Shown in pieces: positions 43,639 to 53,986 of a DNA stretch of 64,000 bases; within the stretch, counting starts at the first letter, position 1; each line of letters begins with the position of its first letter. Source of the DNA: Alloprevotella sp. (lineage in GTDB: Bacteria; Bacteroidota; Bacteroidia; Bacteroidales; Muribaculaceae). Position numbers and translations under genes: made by a program. Location: contig JAMPIE010000007.1 in NCBI GenBank assembly GCA_023663135.1, forward strand, positions 40,499 to 104,498, in the 5' to 3' direction. The notes beneath the pieces are model-generated. The model was not told where the DNA came from. It saw nothing but the letters and a program-made list of their open reading frames with translations, and did no database searches.

Positions 43639-45684
43639 ATGATAGACTTCGACTACATAAACTCCCTGCCTGAGCTCCCGTCGACCAATGCCGACGGGGT
43701 CTGTAAGGTCACGGCCAAACATACCGAGGAATTTAATCCCGGTGGGGGAACGTATATTGTCTATGTGCTTAGAAGCGGCACATTGACAGTGGCTGCCGGC
43801 TCTGAGTGGGGCGCAGATTCGGCTCTTTATGTCATGGGCAAGGTTGACCTTAAAGGAGACACCACATTCAATGCCGGCTCTCGGCTGTCAGTTGCCGAAA
43901 GTGGCATGATCGAAAGAGCAGAAAAGGTAACAATGGAAGTAACAATAAGCGCGGAAGGATGCTATTTCAATGCTCCCATCGGTCAAGTTTTCGGCGAGAG
44001 GATTACTCCTTCGGGCAGATGGATTATGCCCGTGGCTTATCCGGAATGGTTTAGTGACAAATTACCCCCAGACTCATTTGTAGACAACAAAGAGGTCGAC
44101 TGGGCAAAGGCCATCAATAAGGCGATAATGATGAAGGCCTCGGGAGAGGTGAGCCTCTCTGCCGGCTTTTATCGCATATCCTCACCCATATATGTATATC
44201 CCGGCATACAATTACGTGGACAAAGCGGACTGCCTATCTATAAGGAAGATGTGATAGAGCAAGGGCCGATATCAACTGTAATCATGGTTGCTGTGACGGG
44301 GTCCGTGTCCTCTCCATATAATGACTATATCATGTATGTCAACATGAGGGAGGATGCCAATGGCAAGATGGTCCAATGGGTTGATTATCTTCAGCCCGGG
44401 ACAATAATAGAGAATATCTACTTCAGAGCTAAAGATGACACTTTTCCTCGTGGCATACTCGCTGCATGCCCTTGTCACTTCCAGAATCTGGCATTCCGTG
44501 AGTTTGTCCAGGCCATCAAGTATGCCGACTATTATTGCGACAGCCGTCGGATATCCAATTGCAGTGTTGCCGACTCGTTTGAGGTGGCTCCTGTCGGTAT
44601 CTCGGCTGACACTTATGCCATAGACCTTTACAGCGATGGTGATGGATGTGTCGTGGAGGGTACGGGGTGTAATAGCCAGTGGTTTAAGGCTCTTAGAGTA
44701 GGCAAGATGGGCGGTGCGGTCATATCCGGCTGTATCCTTAACTCGCCGGTGCTCATTCGCAATGCGAAGGGAGTTGTCTTTTCGGGCAATCATCTGGAGA
44801 GCGTCTCAACATATAACAAAAAAGGTAACACCTCTCTCCATATTGAAAACGCTGTCGTTACCCTCCAAGGCAACTACTTTGAGAAATCGAAAAGCGCATC
44901 GGTTATAATCGAGAACTATGACCATATTGATTCTTCAGGCCAAAAGGTGAGTTATGACACCGTCTCGGTCGTGACTGCTATCGGCAATCAGTTTATCTAC
45001 AATGCCGGTATGCAGAAAGCCGAGGACAAATCCGCATTGAAGACACTTAGAGAGCGTATCAAGTCATTGTGTGAAGATGATATCCAGACCGATGGACGCG
45101 GTACCCTAACCCTCATATCCAACTTCAGATATTTGGTGTCAAATAACAGCAGCGTTAATTTCAATATGTTCCCATTTGGCATCCAAATCGGGCTTATTGA
45201 AAGCTCTCGCGCTCCCTTTAAGGCATTCAACGACATAAGCTACAAGCTGTCGCAGGAATGCCTGATTGCCGGAGCAAAAGTCGCCACTGACCCGGTCTCG
45301 CTTACCGAGACGGGTCTCAGCCTTGGCTATGTTAATCTTACCGATGCATTCTATTGGCTTAAGTCGACGTCAGCCAATGAGGCTGCGGATACTGATGTCA
45401 CTTATACTTATTCCTACTGCATTTACCCCGGAGGAGTGAAACCTTCTACGGAAAAATATGTCAATCCAGATGTAAGAAACTCTGCCTCCACACTTTTTGG
45501 CGGCAAGGGCATCCTTATGAATGCTTTTTTCTCGGCATCGGGCGGAAGAGCTTGTGTCAAGATTCGCCGCTCTTACAAGGTCAACGGCGTTGAAAAGGTA
45601 GAATATGCGGTCGTTCAGGTCTGTGGTTCCAGGATCTTGTATGACAACGGGATTGCCATAGCCGGATATAAATGGAGTGAATAA
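43639..45684 (+). CDS. parallel beta-helix protein, pectate-lyase/tailspike-like
   Basis: 681 residues, function unknown. N-terminal beta-rich part with short hydrophobic repeats (TLTVAAGSEWGADSALYVMG), then at about 155-200 the cap typical of pectate-lyase-3/tailspike folds (DWAKAINKAIMMKASGEVSL, YVYPGIQLRGQSG), then helix rungs (RISNCSVADSFEV, VVFSGNHLESVS, VVTLQGNYFEKS). No signal peptide is visible at the chosen ATG, which is odd for such a fold. It lies 24 bp before the leucine-rich-repeat gene, so the two are likely an operon. AT-richer than its neighbours. Confidence 0.7.
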   Translation: MIDFDYINSLPELPSTNADGVCKVTAKHTEEFNPGGGTYIVYVLRSGTLTVAAGSEWGADSALYVMGKVDLKGDTTFNAGSRLSVAESGMIERAEKVTMEVTISAEGCYFNAPIGQVFGERITPSGRWIMPVAYPEWFSDKLPPDSFVDNKEVDWAKAINKAIMMKASGEVSLSAGFYRISSPIYVYPGIQLRGQSGLPIYKEDVIEQGPISTVIMVAVTGSVSSPYNDYIMYVNMREDANGKMVQWVDYLQPGTIIENIYFRAKDDTFPRGILAACPCHFQNLAFREFVQAIKYADYYCDSRRISNCSVADSFEVAPVGISADTYAIDLYSDGDGCVVEGTGCNSQWFKALRVGKMGGAVISGCILNSPVLIRNAKGVVFSGNHLESVSTYNKKGNTSLHIENAVVTLQGNYFEKSKSASVIIENYDHIDSSGQKVSYDTVSVVTAIGNQFIYNAGMQKAEDKSALKTLRERIKSLCEDDIQTDGRGTLTLISNFRYLVSNNSSVNFNMFPFGIQIGLIESSRAPFKAFNDISYKLSQECLIAGAKVATDPVSLTETGLSLGYVNLTDAFYWLKSTSANEAADTDVTYTYSYCIYPGGVKPSTEKYVNPDVRNSASTLFGGKGILMNAFFSASGGRACVKIRRSYKVNGVEKVEYAVVQVCGSRILYDNGIAIAGYKWSE

Positions 45685-45708
45685 GTCGAAAATAACAAAA
45701 ATAATCTA

Positions 45709-47598
45709 ATGATGAGAAAAATTAATGAAGTATGGCAGTGGGGTGTTGCGATTCTCTTAGCCGTGATTTCGCCCTTTGCCGTTAAGGCCGACAAAGGGTT
45801 TGAGATTGAACTCTCATCGGGCGACATGACCTTTCTCGTGGAATGCCACTATGAACCTTACAAATATGCTACGGTCAAGGATCTGTGGCTCACCGATTTC
45901 AAGGATGTAGAAAATAGTTCCGACACCATTGTGGAATGGCTGCGATTCCCCACTGTTGCCTATGCCTACAATGATACTTTCCCGGTCAAAAGAATAGCAA
46001 TCACTACAGATGCCATGGCGTCAAAACTTAGAGTAACGCCTAAAAAGATTAACTTCGGAGACGCTTCTTTTATATCATATTGGAATAAAAATATTCTCAA
46101 TTATAACTGGTCAACACGGTTGTTCACTGGTATTGCACCGGTTTTGGATGAGATTGTCCTTAGCGAAAATGCCGACACATTGGATGCTTGTTTTGCGGGC
46201 ACCCAACTTGCTGACGTAGATCTAAGAAATGTCAAAACAGCATATTTTCAAGGCGCGGATGCTTACCGTCTGGGTACGTTTGCCTTTTGTGATAAGCTTA
46301 GGTCTGTTAAAGCTGATTCCTTGACAAGACTATCTTCATATACATTTCGCGGCGATTCGCTCATTACCTCGCTTGATTTCCCATCTGTTAAAAGAATAGA
46401 CAACAATGCCATAAACCTCCCGCTGCTTACCGAGATTAGCGTCCCACAGGTTGATACAATTTGTGAAGACGCATTTCAAGGTTGTGTCAATTTGGAAAAG
46501 ATGGAAATGAATCCGGGACTTAAACTATACTATCCATCCGGCTTTTATACAACGGCCATTACGGAGCTTAACCTGCACAGTGCTACAATGCCTTGGGGTT
46601 ACGAGTCTTCATTTGAGGCGAGGGAAATACCTAAGCTGCGTGTACTTGAATCAGATACGCTTGAATACATCACTAACCTCAATCCCGGTATGGAGCTTAG
46701 GACGCCTGCTCTCAAGGCCATAAGGTCAGATTCGACCTTCGACATTTCAATTACGGGTCTTGACAAAATGCGCCAACTTTACCTTACAGATTGTGCGGTT
46801 GATTCATTGGCGGTTCCAGCCTCCTTGCTCAATGGATATCAAAAAGGGAGGCCACTAAAATGGGGAGCCTACAATTATAAACCATGGTATGCAATGAAAT
46901 TTAAGAGATCTTCAGTAGACAAGGTCTCATTAAGCGAGGACAACGTATCCTTCATAATTAAGGATGGCTTGCTACTGAGTCTGCCGTTATGGCTAGATAT
47001 TAGTAGTGACCGTTTTAGTGGATACGATTATTTTCTTTACCCCTTTGGGCTTGATATTGAAGCCGTTCTTGGGCTAGGTTATCAACCTGACGGTTACATC
47101 CACGGACAGACCTCCGACACTATTGCAGTCGCTGCCATTGGCTTCCCAAGAGGTAAGAGCTACACTCCAAAGAACAATCCTTATGGAGGCGTAACGATTA
47201 ACTGCGATTATGTTGACAACATCATACTCGAGACATCTTACTCTCCCAAGGGTAACTATCTTACAACTTATCACCGCAGTGCTGAACGCCCTCGTATCAA
47301 GGTTTTCGTATCCATATCGCCGGCTCGAGGTCAGGATGTGATTAACTGTTGCATCTCACCCCTGATGGACTTCATTGTCCCCAAAGGGATGTTAGGTCGA
47401 TATATCGCCGCCGGTTTCCCCGCCGACCGCACTTTTGAGGATGCCACCGGAACCCTTGCCATCGAAGAAATCCTTGCCGGGCCCGATACTCACCGGGTCA
47501 TGGGAACCTACGACCTCTCCGGACGTAAGATGCCTGAAGATGCCACGCTTTCCCCGGGTATCTATATCAAGGATGGTCAAAAGATTATGGTGCGATGA
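45709..47598 (+). CDS. exported BspA-like leucine-rich-repeat protein
   Basis: 629 residues. Signal peptide (AILLAVISPFAVKA), then degenerate LRR_5-type repeats (LGTFAFCDKLRSVKADSLTR, LTEISVPQVDTICEDAFQGC) and a C-terminal tail, GTYDLSGRKMPEDATLSPG then IYIKDGQKIMVR. That tail matches the one on the 16907 protein and resembles the sorting/anchoring domains of secreted Bacteroidota proteins. BspA-like proteins often bind host matrix or cells; no ligand is implied here. Probably co-transcribed with the beta-helix gene. Confidence 0.78.
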   Translation: MMRKINEVWQWGVAILLAVISPFAVKADKGFEIELSSGDMTFLVECHYEPYKYATVKDLWLTDFKDVENSSDTIVEWLRFPTVAYAYNDTFPVKRIAITTDAMASKLRVTPKKINFGDASFISYWNKNILNYNWSTRLFTGIAPVLDEIVLSENADTLDACFAGTQLADVDLRNVKTAYFQGADAYRLGTFAFCDKLRSVKADSLTRLSSYTFRGDSLITSLDFPSVKRIDNNAINLPLLTEISVPQVDTICEDAFQGCVNLEKMEMNPGLKLYYPSGFYTTAITELNLHSATMPWGYESSFEAREIPKLRVLESDTLEYITNLNPGMELRTPALKAIRSDSTFDISITGLDKMRQLYLTDCAVDSLAVPASLLNGYQKGRPLKWGAYNYKPWYAMKFKRSSVDKVSLSEDNVSFIIKDGLLLSLPLWLDISSDRFSGYDYFLYPFGLDIEAVLGLGYQPDGYIHGQTSDTIAVAAIGFPRGKSYTPKNNPYGGVTINCDYVDNIILETSYSPKGNYLTTYHRSAERPRIKVFVSISPARGQDVINCCISPLMDFIVPKGMLGRYIAAGFPADRTFEDATGTLAIEEILAGPDTHRVMGTYDLSGRKMPEDATLSPGIYIKDGQKIMVR

Positions 47599-47650
47599 AA
47601 AGATTAACAATCAGCAGTTTATATAGTGTTGTAACAAGGTTGTGACGAAT

Positions 47651-47705
47651 TTAACATTCGTTAACATGGTGTGCTCTTGCATATTTTGTTCCTGATGTAA
47701 TTTTG
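47651..47705 (+). promoter_or_regulatory. ECF sigma gene promoter with TTAAC direct repeat
   Basis: TAATTTTG (47698-47705) is the -7 element; CTTG at 47676-47679 is a weak -33 box. TTAAC at 47651-47655 and 47661-47665 lies 32 bp upstream of -7, almost the same as the 34 bp in front of the 5512 gene. Confidence 0.5.
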
Positions 47706-47783
47706 CAGTGTCGGAAGTGGTTACCCCACCGTTATCCGGCACTGCTCAACATCACATCGACCACCTCTTAAACCATCATCGCC

Positions 47784-48290
47784 ATGACTGCCTCTACATT
47801 CCAAAACAGCCTGATGAGCCTCCAAGGCAACCTCCTCAACTTCGCGCTGACCCTCACCGCCAACCGCGACGACGCCTACGACCTGCTCCAAGACACCACG
47901 GTCAAGGCGCTCACCAACCAGGAAAAGTATGCCGACGACACCAACTTCAAGGGATGGGTGTTCACCATCATGCGCAACATCTTCATCAACAACTATCGCC
48001 GGAGTACTCGTGCCCAGGTTGTCAACGACACCACCGACGACTGCTACCACCTCAACCTCTGCCAAGACACCGCCTTTGAGACCCCTGAAGGCTCTCTGAC
48101 GGCCGGCGAGATTTCTGACGCCATCCGCTCTTTCGACGACAAATTTCGCATCCCCTTCTCCATGCACGTTGCCGGATATAAATATCAGGAGATTGCCGAT
48201 AAGATGGACCTCCCCCTCGGCACTGTCAAGAGCCGCATCTTCTTTGCCCGCCAACAGCTCCAGGAGCGCTTCGCCGACTATGTGGGATAA
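47784..48290 (+). CDS. ECF-type RNA polymerase sigma factor
   Basis: 168 residues. Region 2 includes DAYDLLQDTTVKAL and FKGWVFTIMRNIFINNYRR; region 4 is YQEIADKMDLPLGTVKSRIFFARQQLQ, a normal helix-turn-helix. No anti-sigma gene is adjacent, as the next gene is ftsX; this is common for small Bacteroidota ECF factors. Leader of about 75 nt. Target genes unknown. Confidence 0.92.
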   Translation: MTASTFQNSLMSLQGNLLNFALTLTANRDDAYDLLQDTTVKALTNQEKYADDTNFKGWVFTIMRNIFINNYRRSTRAQVVNDTTDDCYHLNLCQDTAFETPEGSLTAGEISDAIRSFDDKFRIPFSMHVAGYKYQEIADKMDLPLGTVKSRIFFARQQLQERFADYVG

Positions 48291-48410
48291 TCTCTCCCCC
48301 TCCATCCTCCCCTCCCCCCCCACGCATTTTTGATATAAGAGATAGGGTCGGTCATTGAGCCGGCCCCTTTCTTTTTTTGCCCTGTTTGCATCAATAATTC
48401 CGCCATAATT

Positions 48411-48442
48411 TTTGTCGCTGACACTGAGATGTATTAATTTTG
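48411..48442 (+). promoter_or_regulatory. promoter of the ftsX operon
   Basis: TTTG (48411-48414), 20 bp, TAATTTTG (48435-48442): full consensus. It fixes the ftsX start at 48512 rather than an upstream in-frame start at 48440. Confidence 0.75.
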
Positions 48443-48511
48443 CAGCATTTTGGCGGAGCTCCACCCTCTTCCGTCCATCATCCCCCCACTCATCCCCCAC
48501 CTTATATAAAA

Positions 48512-49384
48512 ATGCGTATCCCCCAACTGAGCAACCGAGCCACGGCCGTCTTCTCTGTCACCATGGTGCTCCTCATCCTTGGCATCGTCTCGCTCCTTGC
48601 CATTGGGGCCCGTCGCGTCGGCGAGGAGGTCAAGGAGTCGGTGGGATATGTCGTCGTGGAGCGTCAAGGCGCCTCTGACGCCGAGATAGCCTCCCTCAGC
48701 GACGCCATCAATAGCGCCCCATCCACCCGCAGCGCCTCCCGCTCCTCGGCCGACGACGTTCTCGCCCGATGGGAGGCCATGCAGCCCGCCGACAGCTCCT
48801 CTCTCTCCATCACCGAGATGCTCGGCCTCAACCCCTTCTGCGCCGAGTGGGAGGTAAAAGTCACCGAGCCTTTTGCATCCACCGACTCCCTCGAGCGCAT
48901 CGTGGCCCCCCTCCGGGCCCATCCCGCCGCCGCCGAGGTGGTGGTCCATCAAGAGATGATTGATGCCATCAACTCCACGGTCGACACCGTCACTCTTGCC
49001 CTGCTCATCATCGCGGCCGCCATGCTCGTCATCTCCATCGCCTTGATCAACAACACCGTGTGTCTGAGCATCTATGCTCGCCGCTTCACCATCCACACCA
49101 TGCGGCTCGTCGGCGCCACCCCCTCCTACATCCTCCGCCCCATACTCCTGGCCAATATCATCTCAGGCATCATTGCAGCCCTCCTCTCATATGCCATCCT
49201 GGCCATGCTCCTCTATTATTGCCGATCCATCGACCCCGCCGTGGTGGCCTGCCTCTCGGCCCGCGACATGGCCTTCACCGGCGTAGGGATGCTCCTTGCC
49301 GGCATCCTCATTTGCGGCGTCGCAGCCTTCTTTGCAGCCAACCGCTACCTCCGCATCTCCTACGACGATATGTTTTATCGCTGA
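48512..49384 (+). CDS. ftsX: cell division protein FtsX
   Basis: 290 residues from MRIPQLSNRA. One N-terminal membrane helix (AVFSVTMVLLILGIVSLLAIG), a periplasmic domain of about 110 residues, then three helices with the coupling segment IYARRFTIHTMRLVGATP. With FtsE it activates peptidoglycan hydrolases at division; ftsE is elsewhere. First gene of ftsX-DUF3098-uppP-truB-queA. Confidence 0.92.
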   Translation: MRIPQLSNRATAVFSVTMVLLILGIVSLLAIGARRVGEEVKESVGYVVVERQGASDAEIASLSDAINSAPSTRSASRSSADDVLARWEAMQPADSSSLSITEMLGLNPFCAEWEVKVTEPFASTDSLERIVAPLRAHPAAAEVVVHQEMIDAINSTVDTVTLALLIIAAAMLVISIALINNTVCLSIYARRFTIHTMRLVGATPSYILRPILLANIISGIIAALLSYAILAMLLYYCRSIDPAVVACLSARDMAFTGVGMLLAGILICGVAAFFAANRYLRISYDDMFYR

Positions 49385-49408
49385 AACCCCCTTTTCAACT
49401 CCTGATAT

Positions 49409-49717
49409 ATGCCTATAGCCACTGACAAGGCCTCCCCCGTGAGCATCAAGGCCCTCCTCCCCTTGACACGCCTCAACTTCATCCTCATGGGCGCCGCCGC
49501 CCTTGTGATCATCATCGGTTTCCTGCTCATGACCGGAGCCCCTTCCTCCGCCGATGCCTTCAACCCCGACATCTTCTCATGGCGCCGCATCGTGGCCGGC
49601 CCCACCATCTCCTTTCTCGGTTATATCTTCATGGGTGTGGCCATCATGTGGCCCTCGCGACGAAAGAGCGCCATCAAGGACGCCCCTGCTTCTGACCAAC
49701 CCACCTCAACCCTATAA
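49409..49717 (+). CDS. DUF3098 two-helix membrane protein
   Basis: 102 residues with two membrane spans (LNFILMGAAALVIIIGFLLM and GPTISFLGYIFMGVAIMW) joined by a short loop containing FNPDIFSWRRI, the pattern of DUF3098. Function unknown; its constant place between ftsX and uppP in Bacteroidota suggests an envelope role. Confidence 0.88.
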   Translation: MPIATDKASPVSIKALLPLTRLNFILMGAAALVIIIGFLLMTGAPSSADAFNPDIFSWRRIVAGPTISFLGYIFMGVAIMWPSRRKSAIKDAPASDQPTSTL

Positions 49718-49725
49718 TCCTTATC

Positions 49726-50547
49726 ATGACTTGGTTTGAAGCCCTAATTATGGGCATTGTACAGGGACTGTCGGAATATCTCCCCATCAGCTCCTCGGGC
49801 CACCTGGAGATATGCCGCTCTATGCTCGGCATCAACCTCCCCGACGAGGCTGCCCTCAACTTCACCGTGGCCCTCCACGCCGCCACCGTGCTCAGCACTC
49901 TTACCGTCCTCCGCTCTGAGTTTGTCCCCCTCTGCAAGTCGTTTTTTACCCTGAGGCGCGACGAAAACACCTCTTATGTATGGAAGATTCTCCTTTCCTG
50001 CATCCCCATTGCCATCGTCGGCTTCTGTTTCAAAGATCAGATTGAGACCCTCTTTGGCGGAAACCTCCACGTCGTCGGCTATTGCCTCTTGGCCACTGCC
50101 CTGCTCCTCTCCTTTGCCTATTTCTGCCGCACTCGCGGCGACATAGCCAACGGTCGCATTGGTCGCCCCGTGGGCTGGCTCGATGCATTTATCATTGGCG
50201 TGGCCCAGGCCGTTGCAGTCCTCCCGGGCCTCTCCCGCTCCGGCACCACCATCGCCACCGGTATCCTCCTCGGCGACGACCGCGCCGACGTGGCTCGCTT
50301 CTCCTTCTTCATGGTGATCATCCCCATCCTCGGCGAGGCTCTCCTTGACATGGTCAAGATGATTGGTGCCAACCCCGACGCCGACTCCATGGCCGTCGGC
50401 GCCTTCCCCCTCGCCCTGGGCTTCATAGCGTCTTACGTAGTGGGATGCTTCGCTTGTCGCTGGATGATCCGCATCGTGAGCCAGGGCAAGATGATTTGGT
50501 TTGCTCTCTATTGCGCCTTGATGGGCATTGCTTGCATCATATGGTGA
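49726..50547 (+). CDS. uppP: undecaprenyl-diphosphatase
   Basis: 273 residues. Membrane enzyme (BacA type) that recycles undecaprenyl diphosphate for cell-wall and surface glycan synthesis. Conserved motifs: QGLSEYLPISSSGHL near the N-terminus and PGLSRSGTTIATG near residue 170. Eight bases after the DUF3098 gene; its end overlaps truB by 7 bp. Confidence 0.96.
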   Translation: MTWFEALIMGIVQGLSEYLPISSSGHLEICRSMLGINLPDEAALNFTVALHAATVLSTLTVLRSEFVPLCKSFFTLRRDENTSYVWKILLSCIPIAIVGFCFKDQIETLFGGNLHVVGYCLLATALLLSFAYFCRTRGDIANGRIGRPVGWLDAFIIGVAQAVAVLPGLSRSGTTIATGILLGDDRADVARFSFFMVIIPILGEALLDMVKMIGANPDADSMAVGAFPLALGFIASYVVGCFACRWMIRIVSQGKMIWFALYCALMGIACIIW

Positions 50548-51299
50548 CCGGCTCTGCCCCCATCGACGGTCTCTCCCCTCGCGATTATATTTCGGGCGAG
50601 ATTTTCGCTGTAGATAAGCCCTTGGGATGGACCTCTTTCGACGTGGTCAAGCGCCTGCGCGGAGCCATCTTGCGCCGCCTTGGCGTCAAGAAGTTTAAGG
50701 TGGGCCATGCCGGCACTCTCGACCCTCTCGCCTCCGGGCTGATGATTGTAACAACCGGCCGCGCCACCAAGCTCATCGACTCCCTCCAAGCCGGAGTCAA
50801 GGAATATGAGGCCACTCTGTCCTTAGGCGCCACCACCCCCTCTTTCGACCTCGAGACCGAGATTGACGCCACCTTCCCCACTTCCCACGTTACCCGCCCC
50901 CTCATCGACTCAATCATCCCCCGCTTCCTCGGCGCCATTGAGCAGGTGCCCCCGGCCTTCTCAGCCTGCAAGGTCGACGGCAAGAGGGCCTATGAGCTGG
51001 CCCGAAAGGGGAGGGAGGTCGAGCTCAAGCCCAAGCTGCTGGTCATCGACTCCATCGAGGTCACCTCTTTCGACCCCGAAGCCATGTCCCTGTCCCTGCG
51101 CATCATATGCTCCAAGGGCACCTATATCCGCGCCCTTGCGCGCGACATAGGTGAGGCTCTCGGATGCGGAGCCCATCTCACGGCCCTGCGGCGCACTCGC
51201 GTGGGCTCCTACTCCCTGTCCGACGCTCTGACCGTCGACGGCGCTGTGGAGCTCATCAAGGAGACCCCCTTCATCATCCCTGACGATAATAATAAGTAG
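50541..51299 (+). CDS. truB: tRNA pseudouridine-55 synthase
   Basis: 252 residues from the ATG at 50541 ([10 protein letters not shown]). The family core begins at [14 protein letters not shown]; the catalytic aspartate is in [14 protein letters not shown]. Makes pseudouridine 55 in the T-loop of tRNAs. Overlaps the uppP stop, so translation is coupled. Confidence 0.95.
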   Translation: MVTGSAPIDGLSPRDYISGEIFAVDKPLGWTSFDVVKRLRGAILRRLGVKKFKVGHAGTLDPLASGLMIVTTGRATKLIDSLQAGVKEYEATLSLGATTPSFDLETEIDATFPTSHVTRPLIDSIIPRFLGAIEQVPPAFSACKVDGKRAYELARKGREVELKPKLLVIDSIEVTSFDPEAMSLSLRIICSKGTYIRALARDIGEALGCGAHLTALRRTRVGSYSLSDALTVDGAVELIKETPFIIPDDNNK

Positions 51300-51360
51300 T
51301 TGTTTACCAACGATCATATTTTTACCTATCACCCCCCCCCCCTCCCAATCACCCTTTCCC

Positions 51361-52410
51361 ATGAAACTGTCTCAGTTTAAGTTCTCCCTGCCCGACGATC
51401 TGATTGCCAAATATCCCGCTAACCACCGCGACGAGTCGCGCCTCATGGTGGTCAACCGCCGGACCGGCGAGATCGACATAAAGGTATTCAAGGATATTCT
51501 CAATTACTTTGAGAGCGGCGACATGATGGTCTTCAACGACACCCGAGTCTTCCCCGCTCGACTCTTCGGCAACAAGGAGCGCACTGGCGCGCAGATCGAG
51601 GTCTTCCTCCTCCGCGAGCTCAATGCCGACAATAAGCTATGGGATGTCCTCGTCGAGCCGGCTCGTAAGATCCGCATTGGCAACAAACTCTATTTTGGCG
51701 AAGACGATTCCATGGTGGCCGAGGTGATTGACAATACCACCTCGCGTGGACGCACTCTCCGCTTCCTCTACGACGGGCCCCACGACGAGTTTAAGCGTGT
51801 CCTATACTCTCTGGGACAGACCCCCCTCCCTCTCTACATCGACCGCCCCGCCGAGCCCGACGATGCCGCCCGATATCAGACCATCTTTGCTCGCCACGAA
51901 GGTGCTGTCGTGGCTCCCGCTGCCGGACTCCATTTCTCGCGCGAGCTCATGACCCGCCTCCGCATCAAAGGCATTGAGGAGGCTTTCATTACCGTCCATT
52001 CCGGCCTCGGCAACTTCCGCGAGATCGACGTCGAAGACCTCACCAAACATCGCATGGACTCCGAGCAGATGGAGGTGAGCGACGAGATTGCCGACACCAT
52101 CAACGCCGCCAAGGACGCCGAGCGTAAGGTATGTGCCATCGGCACTTCCGTGCTCCGGGCCCTCGCTACGGTCGAGAGCATGAACGGCCATATCAAGAGC
52201 TATTCCGGCTGGACCAACAAGTTTATCTTCCCACCCTATGACTTCCAGACCCCCGACGCCCTGGTCTCAAACCTCCATCTCCCTTACTCCACCATGCTCA
52301 TGATGGTGGCTGCCTTTGGCGGATACGACCTCGTCATGAAAGCATATGAACAGGCCGTAAAGGAAAAGATGCGCTTCGGCGCCTATGGCGATGCCATGCT
52401 CATCATCTAA
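51361..52410 (+). CDS. queA: S-adenosylmethionine:tRNA ribosyltransferase-isomerase
   Basis: 349 residues, normal size. Queuosine pathway: transfers the ribosyl part of SAM to preQ1 in tRNA, giving epoxyqueuosine. Motifs include [43 protein letters not shown] and [20 protein letters not shown]-rich run (51331-51346) precedes it. Last gene of the ftsX run. Confidence 0.95.
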   Translation: MKLSQFKFSLPDDLIAKYPANHRDESRLMVVNRRTGEIDIKVFKDILNYFESGDMMVFNDTRVFPARLFGNKERTGAQIEVFLLRELNADNKLWDVLVEPARKIRIGNKLYFGEDDSMVAEVIDNTTSRGRTLRFLYDGPHDEFKRVLYSLGQTPLPLYIDRPAEPDDAARYQTIFARHEGAVVAPAAGLHFSRELMTRLRIKGIEEAFITVHSGLGNFREIDVEDLTKHRMDSEQMEVSDEIADTINAAKDAERKVCAIGTSVLRALATVESMNGHIKSYSGWTNKFIFPPYDFQTPDALVSNLHLPYSTMLMMVAAFGGYDLVMKAYEQAVKEKMRFGAYGDAMLII

Positions 52411-52457
52411 GTCTAAGGATATACTTCATCACTCATCCTTATTGCCTGTTACTTATT

Positions 52458-53060
52458 GTGTCGTCGGCCTACGTTACCATTGCTGAGCCCGCGCGCGGGC
52501 GCCTCACCGTCAAGATGAGCCGCTTCCTCGCCTTTGCCTTCCCGGTGACCACCCCCGAGGAGGCGCGCGAGCGCATTGCTGAGGTCGCCGCTGACTATCA
52601 CGACGCCCGCCACTGCTGCTGGGCATGGAGGCTCGGCGCTGAAGGCACCGACACGGCCTCGTCTGACAATGGCGAGCCCTCGGGCACTGCCGGCAAGCCC
52701 ATCCTCAATCAGATCCGCTCTTCGGGCCTCACTAACGTAGCCGTGGCCGTCGTCCGCTATTTCGGCGGCATAAAGCTCGGTGTCCCGGGCCTCATCGCCG
52801 CCTACAAGGAGGCCACCGACATTGTCTTGTCCGAGGCAGTCAGAGTGGAGCGTTGTGAGGAGACCATCGTCTCTCTCACCTTTCCCTATATGGCCATGAA
52901 CGACGTGATGCGCATCGTCAAGTCAACCCCCGAAGCCGCCGTGGCGGGGCAAGACTTCGACAACACCTGCACTCTCCGGCTCCGTATACGTGCCGATCAT
53001 GCCGCGGCGCTCGCCGAGCGTCTTGCCGCCGTCGACGGCTCTTCGGTCACTCCTCTGTGA
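52458..53060 (+). CDS. YigZ/IMPACT family protein
   Basis: 200 residues, GTG start at 52458. UPF0029 N-terminal domain with DYHDARHCCWAWRLG, DNGEPSGTAGKPIL and VVRYFGGIKLGVPGLIAAY, and the C-terminal ferredoxin-like DUF1949 domain. Role uncertain; members are linked to translation stress. Its last 14 bp overlap the end of udp on the other strand. Confidence 0.88.
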   Translation: MSSAYVTIAEPARGRLTVKMSRFLAFAFPVTTPEEARERIAEVAADYHDARHCCWAWRLGAEGTDTASSDNGEPSGTAGKPILNQIRSSGLTNVAVAVVRYFGGIKLGVPGLIAAYKEATDIVLSEAVRVERCEETIVSLTFPYMAMNDVMRIVKSTPEAAVAGQDFDNTCTLRLRIRADHAAALAERLAAVDGSSVTPL

Positions 53061-53925
53061 TGCGGTCAAGCACTGTGGCCACCAGGTCGCGGACGGCTGT
53101 CTTATAGTTAGGCGTCGCGTCGTTGTTCACTCTGTTGGCTATGATAGCGCAGACGGTCATGGCTCTGTGTCCCATCAGAAGGCTCAGCCCTTGAAGCGGC
53201 GCCGACTCCATCTCGTAGTTGGTCACGCGGCTCCCGTCGGGCCGACGGAAGGCCTCGATGCGCTCGTTGAGACCGGGTGAGGCCAGAGGAAGTCTCACTT
53301 GGCGCCCCTGAGGGCCATAAAACCCCACCGCCGAGATGGTGTTGCCCCTGACCATGTCGTCGCGTCCTATCTGCTCAACCAGCTCGGCGTTGGCATCCAC
53401 CACATAAGGCTTGGCCCACAGGGGATTCCAATCCACGTCTTTGCAAAACTGACGCTCATAGTCGAGGTCGGCCACCCGGTTGCGCCCCTCATAATAGTTC
53501 AATACGCCGTCAAACCCTATGGCCTTGCTGGCTATGACGGGTGTGCCGAGCTTCAGCTCGGGCTGAAGAGCCCCGGATGTCCCTATGCGCACCATCGTCA
53601 GCGTGCGGTGGGTCGGCTTCACTTCGCGCGTCGAAAAGTCTACGTTGGCCAGGGCATCGAGCTCCGTCACCACTATGTCAATATTGTCGGGCCCTATGCC
53701 GTGGCTCAGACACATGATAGGCTTCCCTTTATAGGTGCCTCCTATCGTGTGAAACTCTCTCGACGACACTTCAAACGTCTTCGTGTCAAAGAATGAGGCC
53801 ACCATGTCTACTCGGCCAGGGTCGCCCACGAGGATGATGCGGTCGGTCAGTTGATCGGGGCGCAGGTGGATATGAAACACTGAGCCGTCGGGATTGATGA
53901 TAAGCTCTGAGGGTGGTATGGTCAT
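53047..53925 (-). CDS. udp: uridine phosphorylase-type nucleoside phosphorylase
   Basis: 292 residues, PNP/UDP family. Phosphate site ILVGDPGRVDMVA, then MVRIGTSGALQPEL, and YEMESAPLQGLSLL carrying the ribose-binding glutamate. Salvages pyrimidine nucleosides with phosphate. Uridine is the most likely substrate from the length and motifs, but purine specificity cannot be fully excluded. Confidence 0.88.
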   Translation of the reverse strand: MTIPPSELIINPDGSVFHIHLRPDQLTDRIILVGDPGRVDMVASFFDTKTFEVSSREFHTIGGTYKGKPIMCLSHGIGPDNIDIVVTELDALANVDFSTREVKPTHRTLTMVRIGTSGALQPELKLGTPVIASKAIGFDGVLNYYEGRNRVADLDYERQFCKDVDWNPLWAKPYVVDANAELVEQIGRDDMVRGNTISAVGFYGPQGRQVRLPLASPGLNERIEAFRRPDGSRVTNYEMESAPLQGLSLLMGHRAMTVCAIIANRVNNDATPNYKTAVRDLVATVLDRITEE

Positions 53926-53986
53926 AGTCTTGAATCTTTTTTTGGTTATGTGAGGTATGATGATATAAAGGTATAACTCAATGGCT

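Noticed and set aside
51331..51346. C-run before queA as a phase-variable tract
   Set aside because: It is interrupted by T and A, lies upstream of a housekeeping gene start without being in a -7 or -33 box, and there is no sign of switching.
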